8,513 nucleotides of DNA from Ruminococcaceae bacterium UBA2656 (GCA_002359465.1 DENA01000007.1:134569-143081), one strand, 5' to 3'. Positions 1 through 4,983 are shown, counted from the stretch's first letter. The notes: a model not told the origin generated them from the sequence alone. A program made the numbers and translations.

Positions 1-508
1 ACAGGAATCTGCGTCTGAGCATAATCGCAGAAATATCAATATGGATGGTATTATTTAAGATACTTTTAAGATACTGGGCACCGTTTTCCTTGCAGATGGC
101 CTTGCTGATCAGCCGACGCTCCGCGGCTTGGGCTTCCTCCTCACTGACGCTGCCAAATACAAAATCCGCCGCAGTCCGCACGGCCGTTTCAAGATATCCG
201 CTGATAAAATCACGGTACAGTCTGCGGGCAAATATGAATGTGATATAATCCCCGCCGGATTTTTGGAGCCCTGTATTTAAAGCCGCCGCAACCGTGCCGT
301 CCCCGTTCTGAATAACAAAACCGCGGAGCTTCAGTTCTTTGATAAGCTGAACCGCCTCCAAAACCGTTTTGTCCGCCGAACCCATGTCCACCACGATGAA
401 TTCGGCCTCCAGCCCGGCAGCCTGTGCGGCAATAGAACGTAAAACGCCCGATATTTCCTGCTCAACATTTCTCACCGGAACAATAATAGAAAGCTTTGTA
501 ACCTGCAT
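1..508 (-). CDS. Family 2 (GT-A fold) glycosyltransferase, N-terminal part, divergent active site
   Basis: The minus-strand frame opens at an ATG at 508 and runs off the left edge, giving about 169 residues of the N-terminal domain. A GGGAGG ribosome site (516-521) lies 7 nt upstream. The start LSIIVPVRN (residues 6-14) and the strand-turn FIVVDMGSADKT (37-48) match the nucleotide-binding half of GT2 enzymes (usual forms VPVYN and VDDGSTDGT). GDYITFIFARRLYRD (86-100) sits where GT2 enzymes carry FLDSDD, but no DXD metal-binding motif is visible there. By family it would transfer a sugar from a nucleotide-sugar to a polysaccharide or lipid acceptor; the substrate cannot be told. The missing DXD could mean an altered or inactive enzyme. 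Family assignment is fairly safe; activity is uncertain. Confidence 0.72.
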   Translation of the reverse strand, partial: MQVTKLSIIVPVRNVEQEISGVLRSIAAQAAGLEAEFIVVDMGSADKTVLEAVQLIKELKLRGFVIQNGDGTVAAALNTGLQKSGGDYITFIFARRLYRDFISGYLETAVRTAADFVFGSVSEEEAQAAERRLISKAICKENGAQYLKSILNNTIHIDISAIMLRRRFL

Positions 509-538
509 TACCGAACCTCCCTTACGGAATCTGTTATC

Positions 539-547
539 AGTATACCA
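539..547 (-). promoter_or_regulatory. Extended -10 promoter of the glycosyltransferase gene
   Basis: On the minus strand the bases read TGGTATACT, an extended -10 (TG-n-TATACT), about 30 nt before the GT start. A good -35 hexamer at 17 bp is not visible, as often happens with extended -10 promoters. It suggests the glycosyltransferase can be transcribed apart from the upstream tetR gene. Confidence 0.45.
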
Positions 548-597
548 TATTGTGATGAATAGAAAAGATGAAAACTGACAGTTATCCGCTCGTATTT

Positions 598-1206
598 CTA
601 ATTACTTTCAGTCAAATTCGCTTTCTCTTCCGCTGCCGCCGGATGTTCCTTGAAATAACGTTCGGCTGCGTAAAGCTTGCTGTCATCAATAAAGTGAGTC
701 AGCCGCTGGACAATCTGCTCCGGCGGCTGCTTCATGCCGCGGCGCGCCCACTGAACGACAATTCCGACCAGTCCGTAAGAATAGAACTCCGCTATAAAAT
801 CCTTATCATCCGGAGCAATCTGGCTGCCCTGTAAAATGGTTTCCAGCATTTCACCAATCATTCCTTTTGTAACATTGAAAAAATAATCCTGAAAAGCGTT
901 TTGTCCCGTAACACACAACGCGTTTGTATAAAAATACTGTTCATTCTTCATTGTATTCAAAACGTCGAGAACAACGTTGTTCCACTCTTCAATGGAACGG
1001 TTTTGTGTGACGGCAGAAACGACCTCATTATAATAAATCCAGTCCACCAGATCATACTTATCCTTAAAATGATAATAAAAGGTCTGACGGTTAATGCCGC
1101 AGTGTTCCACAATATCGGCGACCGATATTTTCTGAAGCGGTCTCTTTTTCATCAGTTCTTTAATCGAGGCAGCAATTGCTTTTTTGGTGATAAGTGAATC
1201 AGACAT
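598..1206 (-). CDS. TetR/AcrR family regulator, DhaS-like
   Basis: A 202-residue DNA-binding regulator. The N-terminal helix-turn-helix spans about residues 25-57 (KISVADIVEHCGINRQTFYY, then HFKDKYDL), a textbook TetR recognition helix. The rest is an all-helical ligand-binding domain resembling the C-terminal type of DhaS-like regulators, with a Lys/Glu/Ala-rich tail. The ATG at 1206 is chosen because an AGGAGA site (1213-1218) lies 6 nt upstream; the frame could open 18 codons earlier, at 1260, but no good ribosome site supports that. The gene is 89 bp upstream of the glycosyltransferase on the same strand. It has a clear sigma-A promoter (1278-1306) with an inverted repeat over the -35, consistent with autoregulation. 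The ligand and target genes cannot be read from the window; 'DhaS-like' describes the domain type and does not imply control of dihydroxyacetone kinase. Confidence 0.88.
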   Translation of the reverse strand: MSDSLITKKAIAASIKELMKKRPLQKISVADIVEHCGINRQTFYYHFKDKYDLVDWIYYNEVVSAVTQNRSIEEWNNVVLDVLNTMKNEQYFYTNALCVTGQNAFQDYFFNVTKGMIGEMLETILQGSQIAPDDKDFIAEFYSYGLVGIVVQWARRGMKQPPEQIVQRLTHFIDDSKLYAAERYFKEHPAAAEEKANLTESN

Positions 1207-1277
1207 GATACTTCTCCTGAAATTCACGCGGTAAAAACAAATAATCTGTCCGCGCTTCAAACGAATGATTTGTTTCT

Positions 1278-1306
1278 ATTTTACCAGTAATATCATATTT
1301 TTTCAA
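1278..1306 (-). promoter_or_regulatory. Sigma-A promoter of the tetR-like gene with overlapping inverted repeat
   Basis: On the minus strand, TTGAAA (1301-1306), a 17-bp spacer and TAAAAT (1278-1283) form a near-consensus sigma-A promoter about 70 nt before the tetR ATG. A perfect inverted repeat, CATATT-n5-AATATG (1294-1310), covers the -35 and is a reasonable operator candidate for autorepression. That role is inferred. Confidence 0.65.
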
Positions 1307-1343
1307 TATGACTGTAATGAATCAGATTTTTTTACTTTACTAC

Positions 1344-1372
1344 TTGAAATATCACTAAAAGTATGATATTAT
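1344..1372 (+). promoter_or_regulatory. Sigma-A promoter of tRNA-Ala
   Basis: TTGAAA (1344-1349), a 17-bp spacer and TATTAT (1367-1372) lie 29 bp upstream of the tRNA. A 7-bp inverted repeat, AATATCA-n9-TGATATT (1348-1370), fills the spacer; it may simply reflect AT-rich composition. Confidence 0.7.
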
Positions 1373-1401
1373 AACAAAGCTGTTTAAAAAATTTATCCTA
1401 T

Positions 1402-1477
1402 GGGGCATTAGCTCAGCTGGGAGAGCGCCACACTGGCAGTGTGGAGGTCAGCGGTTCGATCCCGCTATGCTCCACCA
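1402..1477 (+). tRNA. tRNA-Ala, anticodon GGC
   Basis: A 76-nt cloverleaf. The acceptor stem GGGGCAT/ATGCTCC contains the G3:U70 wobble pair that identifies alanine tRNAs. The D arm is GCTCAGCTGGGAGAGC. The anticodon stem CCACA/TGTGG closes the loop CTGGCAG, giving anticodon GGC, which reads GCC and GCU alanine codons. The T arm is AGCGG-TTCGATC-CCGCT. The discriminator base is A and CCA is encoded. It is a single-gene unit with its own promoter and a terminator 6 nt downstream. Confidence 0.98.
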
Positions 1478-1483
1478 AAAACG

Positions 1484-1519
1484 AAAAGCCACAAAGCCAA
1501 AAGCTTTGTGGCTTTTATC
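1484..1519 (+). terminator. Intrinsic terminator after tRNA-Ala
   Basis: A 10-bp stem, GCCACAAAGC/GCTTTGTGGC, with a 5-nt loop is flanked by AAAA and TTTT, which extend it to 14 bp. The T-run followed by AT provides the release tract. Because of the flanking A and T runs it could work in both directions. Confidence 0.85.
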
Positions 1520-1565
1520 GTACCCATTATATAAAAAATCGGACACTTAATATATCGTCAAGGAC

Positions 1566-1596
1566 AAAAAGAACGGCACTCTTTTCAGAGTGCCTT
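1566..1596 (-). terminator. Intrinsic terminator of the 73-residue orphan gene
   Basis: The 7-bp stem GGCACTC/GAGTGCC (1575-1581 with 1588-1594) has a 6-nt loop. On the minus strand it is followed by GTTCTTTTTG, a U-rich tail. It lies about 30 bp after the stop codon at 1628. Confidence 0.75.
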
Positions 1597-1627
1597 AAAA
1601 ATCACGATTGATAGCAAATGGATTTAT

Positions 1628-1849
1628 TTATTCGGAAAACATAATCTTGTCAAGAGAAACACCGTATTCCTTGAAAATCGCAGATTTAATTTTTGTATTA
1701 TCCAGCATAGGAAGTGCGTTTATGCGGTCAATAACTCCTTTAGGCGATCGGATTAATGTTCTTCCGTTCTCATCACATATATGAATGTCAATAATGCTGA
1801 TACCTTCTACCGTAGTATTTGCAATCACGATTGCTTTATTGGAATTCAT
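1628..1849 (-). CDS. Conserved-looking hypothetical protein, 73 residues
   Basis: I do not recognise this family. The ATG at 1849 is chosen because AAGGGAGTG lies just upstream and a near-perfect promoter (1869-1897) sits right before it; longer starts would overlap that promoter. The product is small and soluble, with no signal peptide or membrane segment. The N-terminal half looks like beta strands (AIVIANTTVEGISIIDIHIC, residues 6-25), followed by ENGRTLIRSPKGVIDRINAL and a C-terminal part with KIKSAIFKEYGVSLDKI (53-69). There is one cysteine (25). The strong promoter, short leader and dedicated terminator argue that it is a real, well-expressed single gene. It is divergent from the SOD gene. 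Function unknown. Confidence 0.75.
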   Translation of the reverse strand: MNSNKAIVIANTTVEGISIIDIHICDENGRTLIRSPKGVIDRINALPMLDNTKIKSAIFKEYGVSLDKIMFSE

Positions 1850-1868
1850 TAACTTCACTCCCTTTTTT

Positions 1869-1897
1869 ATAATATCCCCAATTATTACCAATGTCAA
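1869..1897 (-). promoter_or_regulatory. Near-consensus sigma-A promoter of the 73-residue orphan
   Basis: On the minus strand, TTGACA (1892-1897), exactly 17 bp, then TATTAT (1869-1874). Transcription would start about 15 nt before the ribosome site, giving a very short leader. This placement decides the start codon at 1849. Confidence 0.8.
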
Positions 1898-1943
1898 CAT
1901 AAATGTCCCTTCCATAATTTTAGATATTTACCATCAATTGCAT

Positions 1944-1972
1944 TTGAAATAAAGTTTAAAATCTGCTACTGT
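1944..1972 (+). promoter_or_regulatory. Probable sigma-A promoter of the SOD leader
   Basis: TTGAAA (1944-1949), 17 bp, TACTGT (1967-1972). A transcript would begin near 1979, only a few bases before the first long helix of the leader (starting at 1984). The -10 is imperfect; a TACTAT 5 bp further on gives a too-long spacer. Confidence 0.45.
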
Positions 1973-1983
1973 ACTATTGTGCT

Positions 1984-2085
1984 ATGAGAAATTTAAAATA
2001 ACGGGGGTGATTGCGCCCTTATATTGAGAATTTCTTATATTTGCGGTTCTTACCTTTACGGGTTTGAGCCGCTTTTTATTTTTAC
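1984..2085 (+). promoter_or_regulatory. Structured SOD leader with intrinsic terminator (attenuator candidate)
   Basis: Three nested or serial helices can be drawn. The outer helix ATGAGAAATT (1984-1993) pairs with AATTTCTTAT (2029-2038), 10 bp with one G-U. Inside it, ATAA[c]GGG pairs with CCCTTAT around 1997-2022. Then GCGGTTC (2043-2049) pairs with GAGCCGC (2066-2072), followed by TTTTTATTTTT, an intrinsic terminator located 75 nt before the SOD start. A terminator between promoter and gene suggests attenuation, but it could instead end an unseen short transcript. The last hairpin recurs at 8358-8397. I cannot match it to a known riboswitch class. Confidence 0.5.
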
Positions 2086-2147
2086 TTTTGCTTTGACACT
2101 AACAGAAATATTAATATCGGCATAAAATGATTTGGGAGGTGGATGCT

Positions 2148-2648
2148 TTGTATTTAGAACCCCAATACAGTCAGTTGGAAAATCTATTAAAAATGCCTCC
2201 GAACGCGCATGCCACGATAAAGGGCAGCCCCAACTATCCAAACATTAACGGGATGGTCTTCTTTTATCAGGCAGCGGACGGTGTTCTGCTTTTAGTGCAG
2301 GTGCGGGGCCTTCCTCAAGGCACAGAGCCTTGTTCATCAAACGTATTTGGCTTCCATATACACGAAGGAAGTTCATGCACAGGAAATTCCGAAGATCCAT
2401 TTGCAAACGCAGGTTCGCATTATAACCCTCACAACTGTCCTCATCCTGCCCACGCGGGTGACCTGCCGCCGTTATTTGGAAATCACGGATTCGCTTTCAT
2501 GGCATTTGTTACAGACAGATTCTCGGTTAATGAAATAATAGGCCGTACGGTAATCATACACTCGTCCCCGGATGATTTTACAACCCAGCCTTCCGGAAAT
2601 TCAGGAAAGAAAGTAGCCTGTGGTCAGATAATGTCCAATATCAGTTGA
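2148..2648 (+). CDS. sodC: Cu/Zn superoxide dismutase, cytoplasmic type
   Basis: Converts superoxide to oxygen and hydrogen peroxide. All metal ligands appear present: Cu ligands His70 and His72 (GFHIHEGSSC), bridging His91 (AGSHYNP) and His138 (VIIHSSPDDF); Zn ligands His99, His102 and Asp105 (HPAHAGDLPPL). The disulphide pair is Cys77 and Cys158 (VACGQI). Lys155 stands where eukaryotic enzymes have the substrate-guiding Arg143. No signal peptide or lipobox is seen, unlike periplasmic SodC. The start is taken as TTG at 2148 because GGGAGGTGG (2134-2142) precedes it; an in-frame ATG at 2127 lies upstream of that site and has no ribosome site of its own. The 166-residue length suits a single-domain enzyme. 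The gene stands alone, with a structured leader before it and a strong terminator after. Family call is firm; the start and the symbol are less so. Confidence 0.92.
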   Translation: MYLEPQYSQLENLLKMPPNAHATIKGSPNYPNINGMVFFYQAADGVLLLVQVRGLPQGTEPCSSNVFGFHIHEGSSCTGNSEDPFANAGSHYNPHNCPHPAHAGDLPPLFGNHGFAFMAFVTDRFSVNEIIGRTVIIHSSPDDFTTQPSGNSGKKVACGQIMSNIS

Positions 2649-2660
2649 AAAAGTTTCAAT

Positions 2661-2698
2661 GAAGGGAGCGTACGGCAGGATACGCTCCCTTCTTTCTC
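2661..2698 (+). terminator. Intrinsic terminator of the SOD gene
   Basis: A perfect 12-bp stem, GAAGGGAGCGTA/TACGCTCCCTTC, with an 8-nt loop, followed by TTTCTCTC. It starts 12 nt after the stop codon. Confidence 0.85.
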
Positions 2699-2773
2699 TC
2701 AGAGACTCTTCTTACTAATTATTTGGCTGTCAGTACAGAATAAAACGCCAAAACAGGAAAAATTTCTGCACCG

Positions 2774-3130
2774 TCAGATGCTGTAATAGGCAAATGCGGT
2801 AATATGGCTGAACATAATCAATATCTTCGTACCGTACACACCGCACAGCCTTTTTCTTCCGTAGGACATATTGGATCGGATTCTGAAACTGCATACCCTG
2901 CGATTGAAATTTCCGAACGGTACCGCAGTCAGCTGAACACCGTCAGATAAGACGTCGGTTAAAATCCCGCTGAAACTGCCGCCGTAAATATTTCCGCCAT
3001 CCACAAAAACCGTTATAGTTCTGCCAATAAGGGGCATGAAGCCTGCTCGGATATTGTTTCGCGGGCTCAGATGCTCATTATGATTCCCTACCAAAGAGTT
3101 TAATAAGCGATAATCTTTTATGTAAATCAC
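2774..3130 (-). CDS. Small Sm-like paralogue A (hypothetical)
   Basis: A 118-residue protein when started at GTG 3130, which has a GGAG site (3140-3143) 9 nt upstream; a TTG at 3145 is possible but overlaps that site. The core, IGRTITVFVDGGNIYGGSFSG followed by ILTDVLSDGVQLT, aligns with the plus-strand neighbour (IGRVVTVFTKSGGASGCGF, then TGLLVKVDCDFIKLV), and both share a later CG...GT...I...F pattern. Short strands alternating with glycines resemble an Sm/LSm-type beta barrel, but that is only a visual impression. Relative to the neighbour it has a longer N terminus rich in basic and polar residues, and a basic RRVCSFRIRSNMSYGRKRLCG stretch split by hydrophobics. No signal peptide. Function unknown; a structural, possibly spore-associated, role is a guess from the promoter. 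Confidence 0.68.
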   Translation of the reverse strand: MIYIKDYRLLNSLVGNHNEHLSPRNNIRAGFMPLIGRTITVFVDGGNIYGGSFSGILTDVLSDGVQLTAVPFGNFNRRVCSFRIRSNMSYGRKRLCGVYGTKILIMFSHITAFAYYSI

Positions 3131-3156
3131 TGGAAAGATCTCCAATATCTTTTTTT

Positions 3157-3190
3157 ATTATAGTATGTAATTTCATTCAACTTGTATCAA
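3157..3190 (-). promoter_or_regulatory. Candidate sporulation-type promoter of paralogue A
   Basis: On the minus strand TTGATA (3185-3190) is followed after 17 bp by CATACTA (3161-3167), which fits the forespore sigma-G -10. A sigma-A-like TATAAT overlaps (3157-3162) but sits 22 bp from TTGATA. The predicted start leaves a sensible short leader before GGAG. Confidence 0.35.
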
Positions 3191-3284
3191 CAAAATAACC
3201 GACGGACGGGCGTAACGAAATGAATTTAATATCATATTATATTATCAGGCATACAAAATTGCATGCAAATTAAAACCTCTTTCC

Positions 3285-3290
3285 TATAAT
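3285..3290 (+). promoter_or_regulatory. Candidate -10 of paralogue B
   Basis: TATAAT lies 22 bp before the ATG at 3312, but no good -35 is seen at 16-18 bp (TTGCAT is 20 bp away). CATACAAAA at 3250-3258, preceded by TCATATT, resembles sigma-E elements, although the spacing of 11 bp is short. Which one is used cannot be decided. Confidence 0.3.
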
Positions 3291-3311
3291 GATTATTAAG
3301 GAGTATTTGAT

Positions 3312-3611
3312 ATGTCAAACAACAATCATGACGATATTTTTGATGTATTTCAGGCAAACATTGGCAGGGTTGTAACAGTATTCACAAAAAGCGGTGGTGC
3401 TTCCGGTTGTGGATTCACAGGACTTCTTGTAAAAGTGGACTGCGATTTTATAAAACTGGTAACAGAACTGCCCTGCGCGCCTTCACATCCGTTTGGGTTG
3501 GGCTTCGGAAACAGAAGCACCGGCAGAAACCACTGCTGCGGCAACGAATTTGGCACTACAGTGGTCATTCCGATAGACGCAATTGTCTCATTTGTATTTA
3601 ACGAATTATAA
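3312..3611 (+). CDS. Small Sm-like paralogue B (hypothetical)
   Basis: A 99-residue protein with an AAGGAG ribosome site (3299-3304) 7 nt before the ATG. An acidic/amide N terminus (SNNNHDDIFDVFQ) leads into the same core as the divergent gene: IGRVVTVFTKSGG, GFTGLLVKV, a hydrophobic strand, a Gly/Pro-rich loop with HPFGLGFGNRS, a CCG cysteine pair, then GTTVVIPIDAIVSFVF. The repeated short strands and GG turns suggest a small beta barrel. It is soluble, with four cysteines. The two genes are divergently transcribed from a 181-bp gap, which fits an inverted duplication followed by divergence. I do not recognise a named family. A long hairpin follows the gene. Confidence 0.78.
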   Translation: MSNNNHDDIFDVFQANIGRVVTVFTKSGGASGCGFTGLLVKVDCDFIKLVTELPCAPSHPFGLGFGNRSTGRNHCCGNEFGTTVVIPIDAIVSFVFNEL

Positions 3612-3616
3612 TATTT

Positions 3617-3666
3617 AAATCAAACACAAGGGGCAGGTATAAGCAGCCTGTCACTTGTGTTGATTT
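3617..3666 (+). terminator. Long hairpin after paralogue B
   Basis: AAATCAAACACAAG pairs with CTTGTGTTGATTT (one bulged A), and CAGG/CCTG pairs inside. The tail is only ATTTC, so release would rely on the U residues in the 3' arm. Probable terminator; a structured RNA end is an alternative. Confidence 0.55.
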
Positions 3667-3763
3667 ATTTCAAGCTGTAATGTTAATTTTTCCAAAAACA
3701 GATTTGCCATTGTCTGTAATAATTTTGATTTTTAGTGGACAACCTATGCCTGAGGTGAATATT

Positions 3764-4192
3764 GTGAAGGTAAAAGATATTATGTCAACAGAAATCGCGA
3801 GTGTAAACTCAGATGATTCCATTGAAAGAGCCGCACAGCTGATGAAGCAGTATGATGTAGGTTCTATTCCTGTGTGCAGTCAGGAAAAAATAATCGGTAT
3901 TGTAACGGACAGGGATATTGCCTTACGGGCGACAGCGCAGGGACAGAAATTACAGCAGCAGACCGTCAGAGATATTATGAGTTCAAATCCGGTCGTTGGG
4001 AGTCCTGATATGGACGTCCATGATGCCGCAAAGATCATGAGTGAAAAACAAATACGCAGACTCCCCATTGTGGATCAGAATAATCTTGTAGGCATCGTGG
4101 CATTGGGGGATATTTCTGTCGAACCTGATCTGCAGGATAATGCGGAAGAAGCTCTCAAAAATATTTCGCAGCCAAACGGCAGCCGTATGTAA
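3764..4192 (+). CDS. Tandem CBS-domain protein
   Basis: A 142-residue stand-alone protein made of two CBS domains forming one Bateman module. CBS1 spans about residues 4-60 (VKDIMSTE, AAQLMKQYDVGSIPV, GIVTDRDIALR) and CBS2 about 68-122 (VRDIMSSNPV, AAKIMSEKQIRRLPIVD, LVGIVALGDIS). An acidic tail follows. The family binds adenine nucleotides or related ligands and acts as an energy or redox sensor; the GIVTDRDI motif is typical of the nucleotide-binding edge. It resembles stress-type CBS proteins of Firmicutes. The GTG at 3764 is chosen because TGAGGTGA (3751-3758) lies 5 nt upstream and the product then starts right at the domain, as usual. An upstream in-frame ATG (3746) has no good ribosome site. 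The partner protein is unknown. Confidence 0.9.
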   Translation: MKVKDIMSTEIASVNSDDSIERAAQLMKQYDVGSIPVCSQEKIIGIVTDRDIALRATAQGQKLQQQTVRDIMSSNPVVGSPDMDVHDAAKIMSEKQIRRLPIVDQNNLVGIVALGDISVEPDLQDNAEEALKNISQPNGSRM

Positions 4193-4256
4193 AAGTCTGA
4201 ATTTACACATTGCAATGAGGAATCGCCCACGCAAAGTGCGGTTTTTCAATGAAAAC

Positions 4257-4312
4257 AATGCACCCCCGGGACCGAACAGTCCTTGATGCTGAAATCAGCA
4301 AGGGGGTGCATT
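4257..4312 (+). ncRNA. Three-way-junction-like structured element
   Basis: An 11-bp closing helix, AATGCACCCCC (4257-4267) with GGGGGTGCATT (4302-4312), encloses two small hairpins: GGAC-CGAACA-GTCC (4269-4282) and TGCTG-AAAT-CAGCA (4287-4300). It sits between the CBS gene (65 bp upstream) and the acidic orphan (68 bp downstream). The tail is TATTATATTTG, not a clean U-run, so a terminator for the CBS gene is possible but not typical. The junction layout suggests a structured 3' end, leader or small RNA. I do not recognise a known class. Confidence 0.45.
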
Positions 4313-4379
4313 ATTATATTTGTTATGAAATCCGATCATTTGGATAAACTAATTTTATTAAACAAAAGGAGGAAAAATG

Positions 4380-4580
4380 ATGAGCGATATAATAGATCGA
4401 AAATTGAAACTGGAAGACGAGGATTCTTTTTTCAACGGCGAGTGTGTCGTATCTTCCACAGACTGTACCGGTCTTATCCAGAGCCCTCCCATATCGGAAG
4501 ATGAGGCTGAATCGTACACGGATATTTACAATGTTCCAAAACCGGAAAACAGAGTGAACAACGGCCTGCAGCATGAATGA
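4380..4580 (+). CDS. Small acidic hypothetical protein, 66 residues
   Basis: The start has two adjacent ATGs (4377 and 4380). AAAGGAGG (4365-4372) is 7 nt from the second and 4 nt from the first, so 4380 is preferred. The product is strongly acidic: an N-terminal LKLEDEDSFFNGE (residues 10-22), then VVSSTDCTGLIQSPP (24-38), then SEDEAESYTDIYNVPKPEN (40-58). Two cysteines (23 and 30) could bind a metal or form a disulphide. No membrane segment or signal peptide. The DCTGLI..PP..EDEAESY..IY core looks like a conserved short motif, but I cannot name the family. The gene has its own ribosome site and a terminator just after the stop, so it is very likely real. Function unknown. Confidence 0.7.
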   Translation: MSDIIDRKLKLEDEDSFFNGECVVSSTDCTGLIQSPPISEDEAESYTDIYNVPKPENRVNNGLQHE

Positions 4581-4588
4581 ATAACCCG

Positions 4589-4615
4589 GCCGCCTTATTC
4601 ATGGCGGCTTCTTTT
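4589..4615 (+). terminator. Intrinsic terminator of the acidic orphan
   Basis: GCCGCC/GGCGGC (4589-4594 with 4603-4608), 8-nt loop, tail TTCTTTTA, 8 nt after the stop codon. Confidence 0.8.
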
Positions 4616-4635
4616 ACATCAAAAAACAATCCCCT

Positions 4636-4668
4636 CCTCAGACATAATTGCATATCATAATGTTGAGG
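4636..4668 (+). promoter_or_regulatory. Leader hairpin overlapping the ribosome site of the first WWWF microprotein
   Basis: CCTCAG[a]CAT (4636-4645) pairs with ATGTTGAGG (4660-4668), 9 bp with one bulge and one G-U. The 3' arm contains GAGG of the GAGGTG ribosome site (4665-4670). The loop ends in TGCATATCATA. The same arrangement and loop sequence occur before the second WWWF gene. Translational control is inferred. CATATCATA also resembles a sporulation -10, but its start site would fall inside the ribosome site. Confidence 0.4.
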
Positions 4669-4676
4669 TGTGTATT

Positions 4677-4784
4677 ATGTTAAGATTGCCTTTTATATGG
4701 TGGTGGTTTCCCCCCCGTTTTCCAAGGTCGCCGGAATCACCGCGTTTTCGCAGATGGCTGAGGTCACGCAGACATCATTCATAA
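4677..4784 (+). CDS. WWWF microprotein 1, 35 residues, Trp/Arg/Pro-rich
   Basis: A short complete gene: ATG at 4677, GAGGTG ribosome site 6 nt upstream, TAA at 4782, terminator 14 nt after. The peptide begins MLRLPFIWWWFPPRFPRSP, then continues as an Arg/Ser/Pro/His tail ending RSRRHHS. It has 10 arginines and 4 tryptophans, so it is highly basic with an aromatic-proline head. It has no cysteine and no typical transmembrane stretch. Its head matches the start of a second gene at 8459 (FPPFWWWFHPRR), which argues strongly for a real protein family. Possible roles include membrane-surface binding, nucleic-acid binding or spore packing; none is shown by the sequence. Confidence 0.62.
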   Translation: MLRLPFIWWWFPPRFPRSPESPRFRRWLRSRRHHS

Positions 4785-4797
4785 TTTTATTCTCTTT

Positions 4798-4843
4798 AAA
4801 AGCAGGGGCCATCCGTACTTTTGTACACCTGGCCCCTGTTTTA
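4798..4843 (+). terminator. Intrinsic terminator of WWWF microprotein 1
   Basis: CAGGGGCCA/TGGCCCCTG (4803-4811 with 4830-4838), an inner GTAC-TTTT-GTAC hairpin, then TTTTACTG. The A-run before it suggests it may work in both directions. Confidence 0.85.
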
Positions 4844-4901
4844 CTGAATACGGTGTTCCACCGGGTTATTGCTGATAAAAGAAAACGGCGCACAAAACCG
4901 G

Positions 4902-4929
4902 TTGACATTTTCCGGCAGACTGATATAAT
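4902..4929 (+). promoter_or_regulatory. Sigma-A promoter of the ECF-coaX operon
   Basis: TTGACA (4902-4907), 16 bp, TATAAT (4924-4929): both hexamers are consensus. Transcription would begin near 4936, leaving a leader of about 48 nt. Confidence 0.85.
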
Positions 4930-4983
4930 AAAAGGAAATTTGCGCTGTATCCAGTCATGGAACAGCAGCAGGAGGTAATAAAA

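Noticed and set aside
1402..1477. tRNA-Ala as an integration site for a mobile element
   Set aside because: No second copy of the tRNA 3' end and no integrase gene are seen in the window.
2024..2122. A hydrophobic TTG-started frame through the SOD leader (and a similar frame at 8309-8436) that could be leader peptides
   Set aside because: The hydrophobic character comes from T-rich terminator DNA, the ribosome site is 14 nt away or absent, and the second frame has no usable start.
3698..3725. ACAGA/TCTGT inverted repeat upstream of the CBS gene as an operator
   Set aside because: A 5-bp repeat in AT-rich DNA is expected by chance and does not overlap a recognisable promoter.
3680..3763. Longer N terminus of the CBS protein with a hydrophobic stretch
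   Set aside because: No ribosome site for the earlier start; the domain begins right at the GTG at 3764, which has one.
4229..4246. CGCA-AAG-TGCG followed by five T as a terminator for the CBS gene
   Set aside because: Only four base pairs around a 3-nt loop; too weak to call.
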